NCBI GenBank assembly: GCA_029257435.1
Contig: JARIBI010000045.1
Location: 1-64,000 of the forward strand
Length of the DNA stretch: 64,000 nucleotides
Origin: Sporosarcina sp.
GTDB lineage: Bacteria; Bacillota; Bacilli; Bacillales_A; Planococcaceae
Reading direction: 5' to 3'
This document shows positions 34,667-43,548 of the stretch, piece after piece. The stretch's first letter is position 1; the number at the start of each line of letters is the position of its first letter. The notes under the pieces were generated by a model. It was not told the origin of the DNA and made no database searches. It saw nothing but the letters and a program-made list of their open reading frames with translations. The position numbers and the translations under genes were made by a program.

Positions 34667-35713
34667 GTGAAGTTGAGTTCAATAATTTTAAAGATCACAG
34701 AAAAAATGGATGGGCAAAGGTCTTTGAATGCAAGTTTACATGTCTTGCGTGGAAAACGATCAGGGCAAACCCTTCAAGATGTAGATTATTTTTCAGTGAA
34801 ACCGTATTTTTCAATTCTCCCTAAACTGTCTGATTCGACTTTTTCAGAAGCGATCACCGCACTTCTGCGAGCGGAATTGATCAATGAAACAGAGGGGCTC
34901 GTCACTGTCACAGGAAAAGGAAGGCAATTAGCCAAAGAGTTACGGGAGTATCACTTTGATGGGTGGCAATATCGAGGCAGGGAAGAAATCTTCTTTTTGC
35001 GATTACTTTTACTCGTACAAACCCTATCTCAGTTACGAAACTCTCAAAATTCCTTTTATCCAATCACGAATGATCGGAAAATCCAGCAGTTTGTGAAAAA
35101 GGTATTACGAAATCTGCAGGACACACGTCAAAATAGCGCGCGCTCATTTGCAGAGGAGCTGCTCCTTGCTCTGGAAATGACGGGAATATCCGACCTTCAA
35201 GCATCTTTGCTTACTCACCGTTTAACTGGCGCAGAAGCAACAGGATGGACGTGGGAACAGCTTGAGGAATGTACAGGGGAAGAAGCCGATAGTTTACAAC
35301 TGGAATTTCTAGAAGCGATTCATCGATTAATTACTGTATCGGAATGCGAAAAAGCTGCAGAAACCCTGCCGATTTTAAATCAGCTTGCGAATGGTATACG
35401 TATTGAATCGCCGCTAACAGATTCCACGGCTATTACAAAGAGGTTATTTGACCAGGGATTACATATAGAAGAAATAGCATTAGTTCGGCAGTTAAAGGTA
35501 AATACGATAGAGGATCACATTACAGAAATTGCAACAAATGATGATAACTTTCCGATCCTGAGGTTTGTAGATCAGGCAGATATACAAGCGGTTCAGCAAG
35601 AAATTAAAAAGAATGATGTGAAAAGACTGCGGGTATTAAAAGAAAAGTTTCCCCTTTTATCCTATTTTCAACTGCGTCTCATTTTAAGTACAACAAAAGG
35701 AGAGCTCGTGTAA
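34667..35713 (+). CDS. ypbB: YpbB-like helix-turn-helix protein
   Basis: A 348-residue protein next to recQ, as in B. subtilis. The N-terminal half is helical without a known motif. The C-terminal part (about 255-345: TKRLFDQGLHIEEIALVRQLKVNTIEDHITEIA) matches the helix-turn-helix domain often found at the C-terminus of RecQ-like helicases. This RecQ lacks such a domain, so the two proteins may work together. The start is GTG with AGTAGGGA before it. The stop overlaps recQ (TAATG). Confidence 0.82.
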   Translation: MKLSSIILKITEKMDGQRSLNASLHVLRGKRSGQTLQDVDYFSVKPYFSILPKLSDSTFSEAITALLRAELINETEGLVTVTGKGRQLAKELREYHFDGWQYRGREEIFFLRLLLLVQTLSQLRNSQNSFYPITNDRKIQQFVKKVLRNLQDTRQNSARSFAEELLLALEMTGISDLQASLLTHRLTGAEATGWTWEQLEECTGEEADSLQLEFLEAIHRLITVSECEKAAETLPILNQLANGIRIESPLTDSTAITKRLFDQGLHIEEIALVRQLKVNTIEDHITEIATNDDNFPILRFVDQADIQAVQQEIKKNDVKRLRVLKEKFPLLSYFQLRLILSTTKGELV

Positions 35714-37149
35714 TGGATCTTCATCATGAACTAAAAAAGCGATTCGGATTTGATGAATTCCGTCCAGGTCAAGAAGACGTCATTCGCTCTATATTGAAAC
35801 GGAACGACACAATTGCCATATTGCCAACGGGCATGGGGAAGTCGTTATGCTACCAGCTGCCGGGTCAACTACAGGATGGACTGGTGCTCATCGTTTCACC
35901 TCTCGTTTCCTTAATGGAAGATCAAGTGGCTAGTATTCGAAAAAGAGGAGAAAAACGTGTTGCAGCAGTGAATTCATTTCTATCATCGGAACAAAGAAAA
36001 TACTTATTCGATGAAATCCATACGATTAAATACTTATTTGTTTCACCTGAAATGATCAACCGTCCGGATATGACGAATTTTCTAATGAGATTACCGATTT
36101 CAATTCTGGTGGTGGACGAAGCCCATTGTATTTCTCAGTGGGGATTCGACTTCCGACCTGACTATTTGCGATTGGGAGAGTTCATCCGCTTAGCGGGAAA
36201 TCCCCCGGTTCTCGCGTTAACTGCTACTGCTGATGCAAAAGTAGAAGCAGATATTATACACTACTTACATATGTCTAACCCGAATGTAATCCGTCAATCA
36301 TTAGACCGGCCGAACTTAACGTATACAGTTCAACAACTGGAAATGGAAGCCGATAAAACAACTTGGCTGAAACAACGATTGGCAACAACTAAGGGTCCTG
36401 GGATTATTTATGTTTCTTCGAGGAAGCGTGCTGAAGAGCTGACACATATACTTCAACAGGAAGGGATCTTAATTGCTTCTTACCATGCTGGAAAAGAAGC
36501 GGGAGACCGGAACATTATTCAACAGCAGTTTTTGACAGGGGAGTTGTCCTGGATCTGTGCAACGAATGCTTTCGGTATGGGCGTGCACAAAGATGATATC
36601 CGTCAGGTTATTCATGACCAAATGTCTGCTTCTGCAGCGGCGTATGTTCAGGAAGCGGGCCGTGCGGGTAGAGATGGTAAACCTTCCAGTGCTGTCTTAT
36701 TATATGTAACGGATGATGAGCAGAAAGTTCGCTTTATCGTACAAAGGGACCTGCCAGATGAGCCGCAAGTCCATCACTTTGTCTCGATGAGGGCATCTGG
36801 TGAGTCAGTGGAATCATCGGCAGAGCTTGCTGGTATTTCTGAAACGAGCTCAAGACTGATTCAATATTACCTGGAAACACTTTCGGTTGAAGATGTTCTT
36901 AAAACGTTCACAAAGTTAAAGTATGACAAAGAAGAGAAGTTAAGAGAAATGATTGCCTATGTCCATGCAAAAACCTGTTTACGTGCACAATTACTCTCTT
37001 ATTTTGATGAAATATCACAGGAACAGCACGATTCATGCTGTTCCGTATGCGGTACAGCTCAGGATAGCTGGCTTTTAAGTAACGAGAGCAACGGGAATCA
37101 GAGAAGACTTCTGCATTGGGAGGAGAGAATTCGACTATTGCTTTGTTAG
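35713..37149 (+). CDS. recQ: ATP-dependent DNA helicase RecQ (RecS type)
   Basis: A 478-residue 3'-5' DNA helicase of superfamily 2. Motif I is PTGMGKS (39-45), motif II DEAH (135-138), motif VI EAGRAGRDG. A short zinc-binding region with CLRAQLLSYFDE and CCSVCG ends the protein. The winged-helix and HRDC domains of full RecQ are absent, as in B. subtilis RecS (496). It is translationally coupled to ypbB and probably acts in repair of stalled forks. Confidence 0.93.
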   Translation: MDLHHELKKRFGFDEFRPGQEDVIRSILKRNDTIAILPTGMGKSLCYQLPGQLQDGLVLIVSPLVSLMEDQVASIRKRGEKRVAAVNSFLSSEQRKYLFDEIHTIKYLFVSPEMINRPDMTNFLMRLPISILVVDEAHCISQWGFDFRPDYLRLGEFIRLAGNPPVLALTATADAKVEADIIHYLHMSNPNVIRQSLDRPNLTYTVQQLEMEADKTTWLKQRLATTKGPGIIYVSSRKRAEELTHILQQEGILIASYHAGKEAGDRNIIQQQFLTGELSWICATNAFGMGVHKDDIRQVIHDQMSASAAAYVQEAGRAGRDGKPSSAVLLYVTDDEQKVRFIVQRDLPDEPQVHHFVSMRASGESVESSAELAGISETSSRLIQYYLETLSVEDVLKTFTKLKYDKEEKLREMIAYVHAKTCLRAQLLSYFDEISQEQHDSCCSVCGTAQDSWLLSNESNGNQRRLLHWEERIRLLLC

Positions 37150-37164
37150 GAGGCCGGATTGCCG

Positions 37165-37193
37165 TTTACTTTTGCGACAAAATTCGTCATAAT
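37165..37193 (+). promoter_or_regulatory. candidate promoter of ypbE
   Basis: TTTACT (37165-37170), 17 bases, CATAAT (37188-37193), about 35 bases before the start. Confidence 0.5.
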
Positions 37194-37228
37194 AAAGATA
37201 TAGTAATAGGGGATAGGAGAATGCCACT

Positions 37229-37948
37229 ATGACAAAAAGTGACTATAACTCAGAGTTCGAAGATAATAGAAAAGAGATTGATTTGGATGACGATACTAAA
37301 GATGATCTTCCCTCTCGCGTAAAACTGCGTCAGAATAAGAATGGGACACCTAAGCGTAAAAAGAAAGAATCACGCAAAGGACTAACTTTGATCAATATTA
37401 TTCTAGTGCTCTTCACACTTATACCGATTGGAATATTTGTGTATGTTCTTTCGGATTTGTATAATCCTAAAGAGGATTCAAACGTCAAGATTGACTCGCC
37501 GGACGTGACATATGAACTTGGTTCAAGTCAGTCACCGAATTCTTCTAACGATGTGACCGCCGATTCCAATGGAAGTAAAGAAGATGATGATTTAAAAGCG
37601 GAGGAAGACGCTGAAAAAGAGGTGCCTGGTAGTTCTGAAACCCCGGAAAAGAAGCCTGTTGCAAAACCGAAACCAGAACCTAAGCCAGAACCTAAGCCAG
37701 ATCCGAAACCGGATGCAAAACCAGAATCCAAACCGGATCCTAAGCCGGAAACAAAACCAGACCCAAAACCAGACCCAAAACCAGAAGTTAAGCCAGTCGG
37801 GAAATCACATACCGTTCAACCGAACGAAACACTTTATCGAATTTCTGTGAATTATTATGGGTCAGGCAGCGGAGTAGAAAAAATCAAAGCTGCTAACGGG
37901 TTAGCATCAAATTCAATCAGCGTTGGACAGACGCTGGTTATTCCTTAA
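37229..37948 (+). CDS. ypbE: LysM-domain membrane protein, YpbE-like
   Basis: A 239-residue protein anchored by one helix (about 52-76) after a charged cytoplasmic head. An acidic linker (77-140) leads into a lysine-proline tract of about 49 residues (142-190, KPEP/KPDP units), then a LysM domain (192-239, [18 protein letters not shown] to VGQTLVIP) that binds peptidoglycan. The KP tract is an extended spacer reaching into the wall. It resembles B. subtilis YpbE in position and architecture. AGGAG lies about 11 bases before the ATG. Monocistronic. Confidence 0.82.
   Translation: MTKSDYNSEFEDNRKEIDLDDDTKDDLPSRVKLRQNKNGTPKRKKKESRKGLTLINIILVLFTLIPIGIFVYVLSDLYNPKEDSNVKIDSPDVTYELGSSQSPNSSNDVTADSNGSKEDDDLKAEEDAEKEVPGSSETPEKKPVAKPKPEPKPEPKPDPKPDAKPESKPDPKPETKPDPKPDPKPEVKPVGKSHTVQPNETLYRISVNYYGSGSGVEKIKAANGLASNSISVGQTLVIP
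37652..37798 (+). repeat. in-frame tandem repeat coding KPxP units
   Basis: Short 6- and 12-base units (variants of AAACCAGAYCCG/A) repeat about 12 times inside ypbE, coding Lys-Pro-Asp/Glu-Pro. The synonymous variation between units shows the repeat is old, but identical neighbours near 37760-37785 could still slip. Confidence 0.75.
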
Positions 37949-37960
37949 TTACAAATTTCG

Positions 37961-37992
37961 AAAAGGCAAAGTACGCTGACTTTGCCTTTTTC
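37961..37992 (+). terminator. terminator after ypbE
   Basis: AAAAGGCAAAGT pairs with ACTTTGCCTTTT (12 bp) with a 6-base loop and T run. Confidence 0.9.
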
Positions 37993-38009
37993 ATATGGCA
38001 GGTGAATGT

Positions 38010-38807
38010 ATGAAAATTTTCTGGATTGGTATTCGTGCGCTGTTCATTTGTCTAAGCATATTGTTGGGAAGTATGTTTTACAGTGCTCATCGTATTTCTT
38101 TAAAGACCCATCGCATGAAGGTGAAGTCCGTACCGGAGAACGATGCGGAACTTACTGTGTTTTTCATAAGTGATGTGCACCGGAGACGGATACCGAAAAA
38201 ATTATTGAATAAAGTACAATCCAGAGGTGGTTCAGTGGATCTCGTTATTATTGGCGGTGATGTCGCTGAGAAAGGCGTCCCTTCAGATCGAGTGAAAAAT
38301 AATGTTGAAAAACTATCCTCCTTAGGTCCGGTTTACTATGTTTGGGGCAACAACGATCGCGAAATAGGAGAATGTGCAATTCGGGATATTATCGCTGCTG
38401 TTGGAGGGATTGTACTTGACAATAAAAGTGTTCGTATTCCTGGACATCCTGATTGGATTATCAGTGGTGCCGATGATCCTTCAAGCGGAAATACAAACTT
38501 GAAAAAAGCTGTAGTTTTTGAACAAGACTATACCTATCAGCTTGTAGCGGTTCATAATCCCTCGCTGTTCAATAAAATTCTGCGACTATCCAAACCCGAG
38601 CTTCTAGTAGGAGGTCATACGCATGGCGGTCAAATTCGTTTCGGCCCTTTCGGGATGCAGCCTAGAGGGGAATTTAAAGATCATGGCGAGCATGCACAAC
38701 TAATTAGCAACGGATTTGGAACCACATTAGTCCCATTGCGATTTGGTGCTCCGCCAGAAACGCACTTAATAACAATTCAGTATAAAAAAAGGAGTGGAGA
38801 AAGCTGA
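38010..38807 (+). CDS. ypbG: metallophosphoesterase, YpbG-like
   Basis: A 265-residue calcineurin-type phosphoesterase anchored by an N-terminal helix (about 5-25). Metal motifs in order: SDVHR (D and H), GGDVAEKG, GNND, VAVHNPS and GGHTHGGQ. Substrate unknown; related membrane proteins act on lipids or nucleotides. The ATG at 38010 follows AGGTGA; the earlier ATG at 37995 lies in the terminator region. The next gene follows after one base. Confidence 0.85.
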   Translation: MKIFWIGIRALFICLSILLGSMFYSAHRISLKTHRMKVKSVPENDAELTVFFISDVHRRRIPKKLLNKVQSRGGSVDLVIIGGDVAEKGVPSDRVKNNVEKLSSLGPVYYVWGNNDREIGECAIRDIIAAVGGIVLDNKSVRIPGHPDWIISGADDPSSGNTNLKKAVVFEQDYTYQLVAVHNPSLFNKILRLSKPELLVGGHTHGGQIRFGPFGMQPRGEFKDHGEHAQLISNGFGTTLVPLRFGAPPETHLITIQYKKRSGES

Positions 38808-38808
38808 T

Positions 38809-39783
38809 ATGCTTAAAACGGATGCAATTATTATAGGGGCAGGACCTTGTGGATTATCTGCTGCTATCCATTTACAACGGTTAGGTCTAGAGGTACTGCT
38901 TATTGAAAAAGGAAGTATTGTTAACTCGATACATCGTTATCCAACGCATCAGACATTTTTTAGTTCGAGCATGAAATTATCAATTGGCAATATTCCGTTT
39001 ATCACCGCGAAAGATAAACCTCAACGCAATGATGCGTTAGTATACTATCGAACAGTTGCTGAGCTGGAACAATTGACGATTAACAGCGATGAGACAGTTC
39101 TATCGGTAGAAAAGAAAAATAATGTGTTTCATCTTAGAACGGATAAGACAGAATATGAAACATCATACGTTGTTGCAGCGACAGGTTATTATGACCAGCC
39201 GAACCGTCTTGAAGCAGTCGGTGCAGATTTACCGCACGTTCATCACTATTTCAAGGAAGGACATCCTTACTTCCAAAAAAATGTAGTAGTTATTGGCGGT
39301 AAAAACTCTGCCGTCGACGCTGCACTGGAACTTGAACGCGCCGGAGCTAACGTGACCGTCGTATATCGCGGATCCTCCTATTCACCAAGTGTGAAACCTT
39401 GGATTTTACCGGGATTTGAAAGCTTGGTGAACAACGGCAAAATCAGAATGATTTTCCAAGCGTCGGTTGATGAGATTACAAGTGAAACTGTCCGTATTCG
39501 TTCAGGAGCAGGGATGGAAGTAATCCCGTCTGATGCCGTATTTGCTATGATTGGTTATCATCCGGACTATAACCTTTTAGGGAGTATGGGAATCCAGTTG
39601 GAACAGGATAGCGGGTGTCCGATATTTAACGAAGAAACGATGGAAACTTCAGTTGAAGGTCTGTATATTGCAGGTGTAATTGCTGCTGGTAATAACGCTA
39701 ATTCAATTTTTATTGAGAATGGCCGCCATCACGGTGAAGCAATCGCATATTCAATATCCGAAAAAATGAAAGCAAAGTGTTAA
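38809..39783 (+). CDS. ypdA: bacillithiol disulfide reductase YpdA
   Basis: A 324-residue NADPH- and FAD-dependent reductase. The FAD motif IIGAGPCGLSAAI includes C14, the cysteine conserved in YpdA and thought to act in bacillithiol disulfide reduction. The NADPH motif VVIGGKNSAVDAALELERAG is at about 158-177. IAGVIAAGNNANSIFIENGR closes the FAD site. It keeps the bacillithiol pool reduced. GGAGTGGAG precedes the ATG; it is cotranscribed with ypbG. Confidence 0.9.
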   Translation: MLKTDAIIIGAGPCGLSAAIHLQRLGLEVLLIEKGSIVNSIHRYPTHQTFFSSSMKLSIGNIPFITAKDKPQRNDALVYYRTVAELEQLTINSDETVLSVEKKNNVFHLRTDKTEYETSYVVAATGYYDQPNRLEAVGADLPHVHHYFKEGHPYFQKNVVVIGGKNSAVDAALELERAGANVTVVYRGSSYSPSVKPWILPGFESLVNNGKIRMIFQASVDEITSETVRIRSGAGMEVIPSDAVFAMIGYHPDYNLLGSMGIQLEQDSGCPIFNEETMETSVEGLYIAGVIAAGNNANSIFIENGRHHGEAIAYSISEKMKAKC

Positions 39784-39810
39784 CAGAACAGGTAATTCTT
39801 TCTGTATTTG

Positions 39811-39819
39811 TGATATAAT
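39811..39819 (+). promoter_or_regulatory. extended -10 promoter of prsW
   Basis: TGATATAAT combines TGn with a perfect TATAAT, 23 bases before the prsW start. No good -35. Confidence 0.55.
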
Positions 39820-39842
39820 CACCCTGATTGGGGGTGCGAAGC

Positions 39843-40514
39843 TTGATAATTTTGTTTACTGTTGCAATCGCTCCGTCACTGGCATTATTCAGTTATCTTT
39901 ATTTGAGAAAAGAAATTTCAAGAGAACCTTCGCGCACTCTTTTTCAAGCATTTGTTTACGGAGCGGTCATGACATTTCCAATCTTGTTCATTCAACATGT
40001 TTTTGAACAGGAGCAAGTCTTCTCAAATGAATTTTTACAGAATACGGTGTTTACGGGCGCTTTAGAAGAATTTTTCAAATGGCTGATTTTATTAGTCTTT
40101 GTATATAAAAACTTTGAGTTTGACGATGCCTACGATGGAATTCTTTTTGGAGCGAGTGTATCCCTGGGATTCGCAACAGTTGAAAATATCTTGTTTTTGT
40201 TCACTTTTGGTTTAGATACAGCTTTTATTCGTGCGTTATTACCGGTTTCCAGCCATGCGTTGTTTGGAGTGGTTATGGGGTATTATTTTGGGAAATCTAA
40301 ATTTGCAGTTTTAACAAGTAAAAAGTGGAACTTAGCCATTGCGCTTATTTTCCCTTTTCTATTACATGTTACGTACAATACGATCTTGGAAATTCATGAT
40401 TTATGGGTATATTTAATGATTCCTTTCATGCTTTTTTTATGGTGGTTTGGACTAACCAGAGTGAAGTATGCGCACGTTTTTGCAATGAGACAATTTCAAA
40501 AGAGATCAAGATGA
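39843..40514 (+). CDS. prsW: intramembrane protease PrsW
   Basis: A 223-residue polytopic membrane protease of the glutamic CAAX-like group. The catalytic motif EEFFK has E75, E76 and K79, with later histidines SSHALFG and HVTYN. In B. subtilis PrsW makes the first cut in the anti-sigma factor RsiW. No rsiW is in this window; RsiX is the only anti-sigma seen. The TTG at 39843 has GGGGG eight bases upstream; the earlier TTG at 39828 lies in that site. A terminator follows at once. Confidence 0.9.
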   Translation: MIILFTVAIAPSLALFSYLYLRKEISREPSRTLFQAFVYGAVMTFPILFIQHVFEQEQVFSNEFLQNTVFTGALEEFFKWLILLVFVYKNFEFDDAYDGILFGASVSLGFATVENILFLFTFGLDTAFIRALLPVSSHALFGVVMGYYFGKSKFAVLTSKKWNLAIALIFPFLLHVTYNTILEIHDLWVYLMIPFMLFLWWFGLTRVKYAHVFAMRQFQKRSR

Positions 40515-40515
40515 G

Positions 40516-40545
40516 ACCATCCGTACCTATCGGGTGGTTTTTTTT
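40516..40545 (+). terminator. terminator after prsW
   Basis: ACCATCCG (40516-40523) pairs with CGGGTGGT (40531-40538; one G-T), with a 7-base loop and eight T, starting one base after the stop codon. Confidence 0.88.
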
Positions 40546-40627
40546 ATGCCTTCATGCAGCAATTTGTCATAAATCCAGTAATTTAGGACAGTCTAAGTGT
40601 ACTAGCAGATTGACTGGAGGAAATGAC

Positions 40628-41416
40628 ATGAACAAAACAGTACGCACCTTGTTAATTGGCTTTTTCTTATTTGCAGGAATTCAATTGTCAATTTCAATTG
40701 ATTCCCATGCTTTTACAGACCGGGAACTTGCAAAAGGGACGAAAGGAGATGATGTTATTGAACTTCAAGCAAGACTTCAATACATCGGATTCTTTAAAGG
40801 GAAAATAGATGGGAACTTTGGATATCAAACGTATTGGGCATTGAGGGAATTTCAAGAGAAGTATGGAATGCCGATTGACGGAATCGCGGGATCTAAAACG
40901 AAAAAGAAGTTAACGTCGGTATCTTCGTATGATAAAAAGTTTGTCATGGACAACATAAACAAGGGCAAGGAATTTACCCACTATGGAGGCAAGCCTTTGT
41001 CGTCACAAGTTAAAGGCGGAACAGCAGTTAAAAAACCGAATACACAAGTTCCTTCCAAATATAGCGGGGACGATTTAAAACTGTTGGCAAATGCTGTATA
41101 TGGTGAGTCCCGTGGCGAACCTTATGAAGGCCAAGTTGCAGTTGCCGCGGTTATTTTAAATCGTATTGAACATCCTGACTTCCCCAATACAGTTGGTGGA
41201 GTGATTTTCCAGCCGGGTGCTTTTACAGCGGTTTCAGATGGACAAATATGGCTGGAACCAAATGAAAGAGCGAAAGAAGCAGTAATTGACGCTATGAATG
41301 GCTGGGATCCTTCTGAAAACGCAATTTATTACTTTAATCCTGTGACAGCAACGAGTAAATGGATTTGGTCGCGTCCTCAAATCAAGAAAATAGGGATGCA
41401 TGTTTTTTGTGACTAA
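40628..41416 (+). CDS. sleB: spore cortex-lytic enzyme SleB
   Basis: A 262-residue secreted lytic transglycosylase. Signal peptide about 1-28 ending SHA; peptidoglycan-binding domain 38-95 (GDDVIELQARLQYIGFFKGKIDG); catalytic domain from 150 with the catalytic glutamate E160 in VYGESRGEP and AAVILNRIEHPDFP. It breaks down cortex containing muramic lactam during germination. TGGAGG precedes the ATG at 40628; the longer frame overlaps prsW. It is followed by ypeB, which holds and protects it in the spore. No clear SigG promoter was found. Confidence 0.95.
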   Translation: MNKTVRTLLIGFFLFAGIQLSISIDSHAFTDRELAKGTKGDDVIELQARLQYIGFFKGKIDGNFGYQTYWALREFQEKYGMPIDGIAGSKTKKKLTSVSSYDKKFVMDNINKGKEFTHYGGKPLSSQVKGGTAVKKPNTQVPSKYSGDDLKLLANAVYGESRGEPYEGQVAVAAVILNRIEHPDFPNTVGGVIFQPGAFTAVSDGQIWLEPNERAKEAVIDAMNGWDPSENAIYYFNPVTATSKWIWSRPQIKKIGMHVFCD

Positions 41417-41479
41417 AGAAAACTTATTTCCTGAATCCCTACCCATAACTTTTACAGAAAGCAGGTGCAGTACGTACTT

Positions 41480-42766
41480 ATGAAAAAAATAATATTTCTC
41501 GCTGTATTCGCGATTGTTTCGTTATCTGCGTATTCCTATTCAATAGCTGGTCAAAATAAGGATTTGCAAAATGCGCTGTCCGTTCAATATGCCAAAAACA
41601 TATCCGATGCCTCCTCTAAATTGCGTGACCTGGACGAGGCCGTTAAGAAAACGTTGCTATTCAATGAAGGAAAGGGTGATCTTGAGGCTCGTGAGGATAT
41701 TTGGAGATTATCTTCTGATATTCAACAATCAGTCGCATCACTGCCTCTAGATCAACGATTTTCGACAACATGGATGAACTACTTAGGACGATTAGGAAAG
41801 TTCTCGAAAGAAGGGGATGAACGCACGGATCCTGCCGAGTTCCACAAAGTCATGGATCGTGCTTCAGAAAATATCGAAAGTCTTTCTGACCAATGGTCGA
41901 TCGCAACCGCTGATATGGCAAGTGGTAATCTTTCAATGGCAGAATGGCAAGACCGGCTGGATGGGGAGAAAGCGACTTTTGACTGGAAAGGGTTAAGTGC
42001 CTCCATTCAGCAGTATACAGAAAGTGATTTTCCACTTACTGCGAGTGAATCTGACGCATTGAAGAAAAAGGAATTGAAACATATTAAAGATCCAAAGGTC
42101 TCAAAAGAGGAAGCGCTAAGCAAGTTCAAAAAACTATTTCCGGACGTATCTAAACAAGTCATTGACACAACAGAGAGTAAGCCTGGTGCGGCCTATCCGT
42201 TTTACCATATTCGATTTGCCGACCAAGACTCAATAGGCTATATCGATATTACACAAAAAGGAGGTCATATCCTATCCTTCCTGACAGAGCGTCCTGCGGG
42301 CTTGGGTAAAATGGAGTTGGAGAGTGTTCGTGCGCGTGTCGAAACGTTTCTAAAAGATTCAGGATATACAGATGTGGTGTATGAAGAAGTTCGAGAAAAT
42401 GATACAGCATTCCATTTTGTGTATACACGAGTGGAAAAGATGCATCAGGCAAAAGTGTTATCAGATACGATTCAGGTCAAAGCAGCTAAAGAAGACGGCC
42501 GTATTCTGGGTCTCAACGCAGCGGAGTATATTCGGAAAGAGCAACTTAAAGATCAGCCGATGATAAAAATCAATTGGAAGACCTTTTTCCATCAAAACGT
42601 AAAAGTAAATAAGCAAGACCTGGTTTACGTTGAAAATGAACACGGAATCCAACGCCTCGCATATGCTTTAACAGTCACATTGGAAGAAAATGAGCAAGTC
42701 GGCACGTATGTCGTTTTGGTGGATACAGAAACTAAAGATGTCATCAGAACCGAAAAGCAAGCGTAA
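41480..42766 (+). CDS. ypeB: germination protein YpeB
   Basis: A 428-residue spore protein with an N-terminal membrane anchor (about 3-22) and PepSY-type repeats in the C-terminal half (SKFKKLFPDV, VRARVETFLKDSGYTDVVYEEVRENDTAFHFVYT, VLVDTETKDVIRTEK). It is needed for stable SleB in the spore. I prefer the ATG at 41480; AGGTG lies 12 bases upstream, a long spacing, and a GTG at 41465 overlaps that site. Directly behind sleB, 63 bases apart. Confidence 0.9.
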   Translation: MKKIIFLAVFAIVSLSAYSYSIAGQNKDLQNALSVQYAKNISDASSKLRDLDEAVKKTLLFNEGKGDLEAREDIWRLSSDIQQSVASLPLDQRFSTTWMNYLGRLGKFSKEGDERTDPAEFHKVMDRASENIESLSDQWSIATADMASGNLSMAEWQDRLDGEKATFDWKGLSASIQQYTESDFPLTASESDALKKKELKHIKDPKVSKEEALSKFKKLFPDVSKQVIDTTESKPGAAYPFYHIRFADQDSIGYIDITQKGGHILSFLTERPAGLGKMELESVRARVETFLKDSGYTDVVYEEVRENDTAFHFVYTRVEKMHQAKVLSDTIQVKAAKEDGRILGLNAAEYIRKEQLKDQPMIKINWKTFFHQNVKVNKQDLVYVENEHGIQRLAYALTVTLEENEQVGTYVVLVDTETKDVIRTEKQA

Positions 42767-42834
42767 ATAAGGATTGGAAATTCCCGGTTATCGTGTCATA
42801 ATACTAGTATGAACTCATGACGGGTGGCGGTTAT

Positions 42835-43470
42835 ATGAAGCTTGCACTAGGGACTACAATCACAATAGACAAGGATTACACTGAAGAGGTCGAGAAATTT
42901 AAAAGTCGTGTCGTAGATATCGGGAAAGATTGTGTAATGATCGATTATCCCACTCATCTTGAAACAGGAAGAACAGCATTTTTCATCGACGGCACACAGC
43001 TTCTGGTCTCTTTTGTTGACGAATTGAAAATGGCTTATGTCTTTAAGACAGAGGTAATGGGAAGACTGAACCGAGGAATTCCGATGCTTCAGCTCACGTA
43101 TCCCGGAGATACGGAATTGATTAAAATCCAGCGCAGGGAATTTGTACGTGTAGATTCTCCTTTGGATGTAGCAGTTGATAAAGACGGCGATATTCATCAA
43201 CTTGTTGCGGAAGATATTAGTGCAGGCGGTATGGCGGTCAATTTGGCGAAATCGAATTTTGAAGAAGATGATATCGTAAAGTTGACAATCGTCCTTCCAT
43301 ACGCGAATAATTCGATAAAATATGTGCGGGTGAATGCGAGAATTGTTCGGATTTGGGAGAAAGATGGCCGTCGCATCGCATCGATGCAGTTTGACCAGAT
43401 TGATCAAGAATCTCGTCAGCAAGTCATTCGCCTGTGTTTTGAACGACAATTGAAAAAACGGAACGAATAG
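42835..43470 (+). CDS. ypfA: PilZ-domain flagellar brake protein YpfA (MotI)
   Basis: A 211-residue c-di-GMP receptor. N-terminal YcgR-type domain 1-95, PilZ domain from about 97. The ligand motif is R100-R101-EFV-R105 and D127-I-S-A-G-G132, both complete. In B. subtilis (MotI/DgrA) it clutches the flagellar stator when c-di-GMP rises. The ATG at 42835 follows GGGTGGCGG; the longer frame begins inside that site. It suggests that the organism has motility, as does cheR at 55.6 kb. Confidence 0.9.
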   Translation: MKLALGTTITIDKDYTEEVEKFKSRVVDIGKDCVMIDYPTHLETGRTAFFIDGTQLLVSFVDELKMAYVFKTEVMGRLNRGIPMLQLTYPGDTELIKIQRREFVRVDSPLDVAVDKDGDIHQLVAEDISAGGMAVNLAKSNFEEDDIVKLTIVLPYANNSIKYVRVNARIVRIWEKDGRRIASMQFDQIDQESRQQVIRLCFERQLKKRNE

Positions 43471-43471
43471 G

Positions 43472-43505
43472 AAAAGGTCTTTGCAAATAAGACTTTTTCT
43501 TTTTC
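43472..43505 (+). terminator. terminator after ypfA
   Basis: AAAAGGTCTT pairs with AAGACTTTTT (G-T pair) with a short loop and a T tract. The cmk promoter begins within a few bases. Confidence 0.75.
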
Positions 43506-43509
43506 GCTG

Positions 43510-43518
43510 TGGTACAAT
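43510..43518 (+). promoter_or_regulatory. extended -10 promoter of cmk
   Basis: TGGTACAAT is an extended -10 placed 30 bases before the cmk start; the -35 is weak. Confidence 0.5.
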
Positions 43519-43548
43519 GTTCTCGAATTGAGTACGGGGGTAGTGGAT

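Noticed and set aside
37652..37798. CRISPR-like array
   Set aside because: The units are short, variable, without unique spacers, and code an uninterrupted Lys-Pro tract.
40515..40627. SigG promoter before sleB
   Set aside because: CATAAAT is present near 40566 but no acceptable -35 at the right distance was found.
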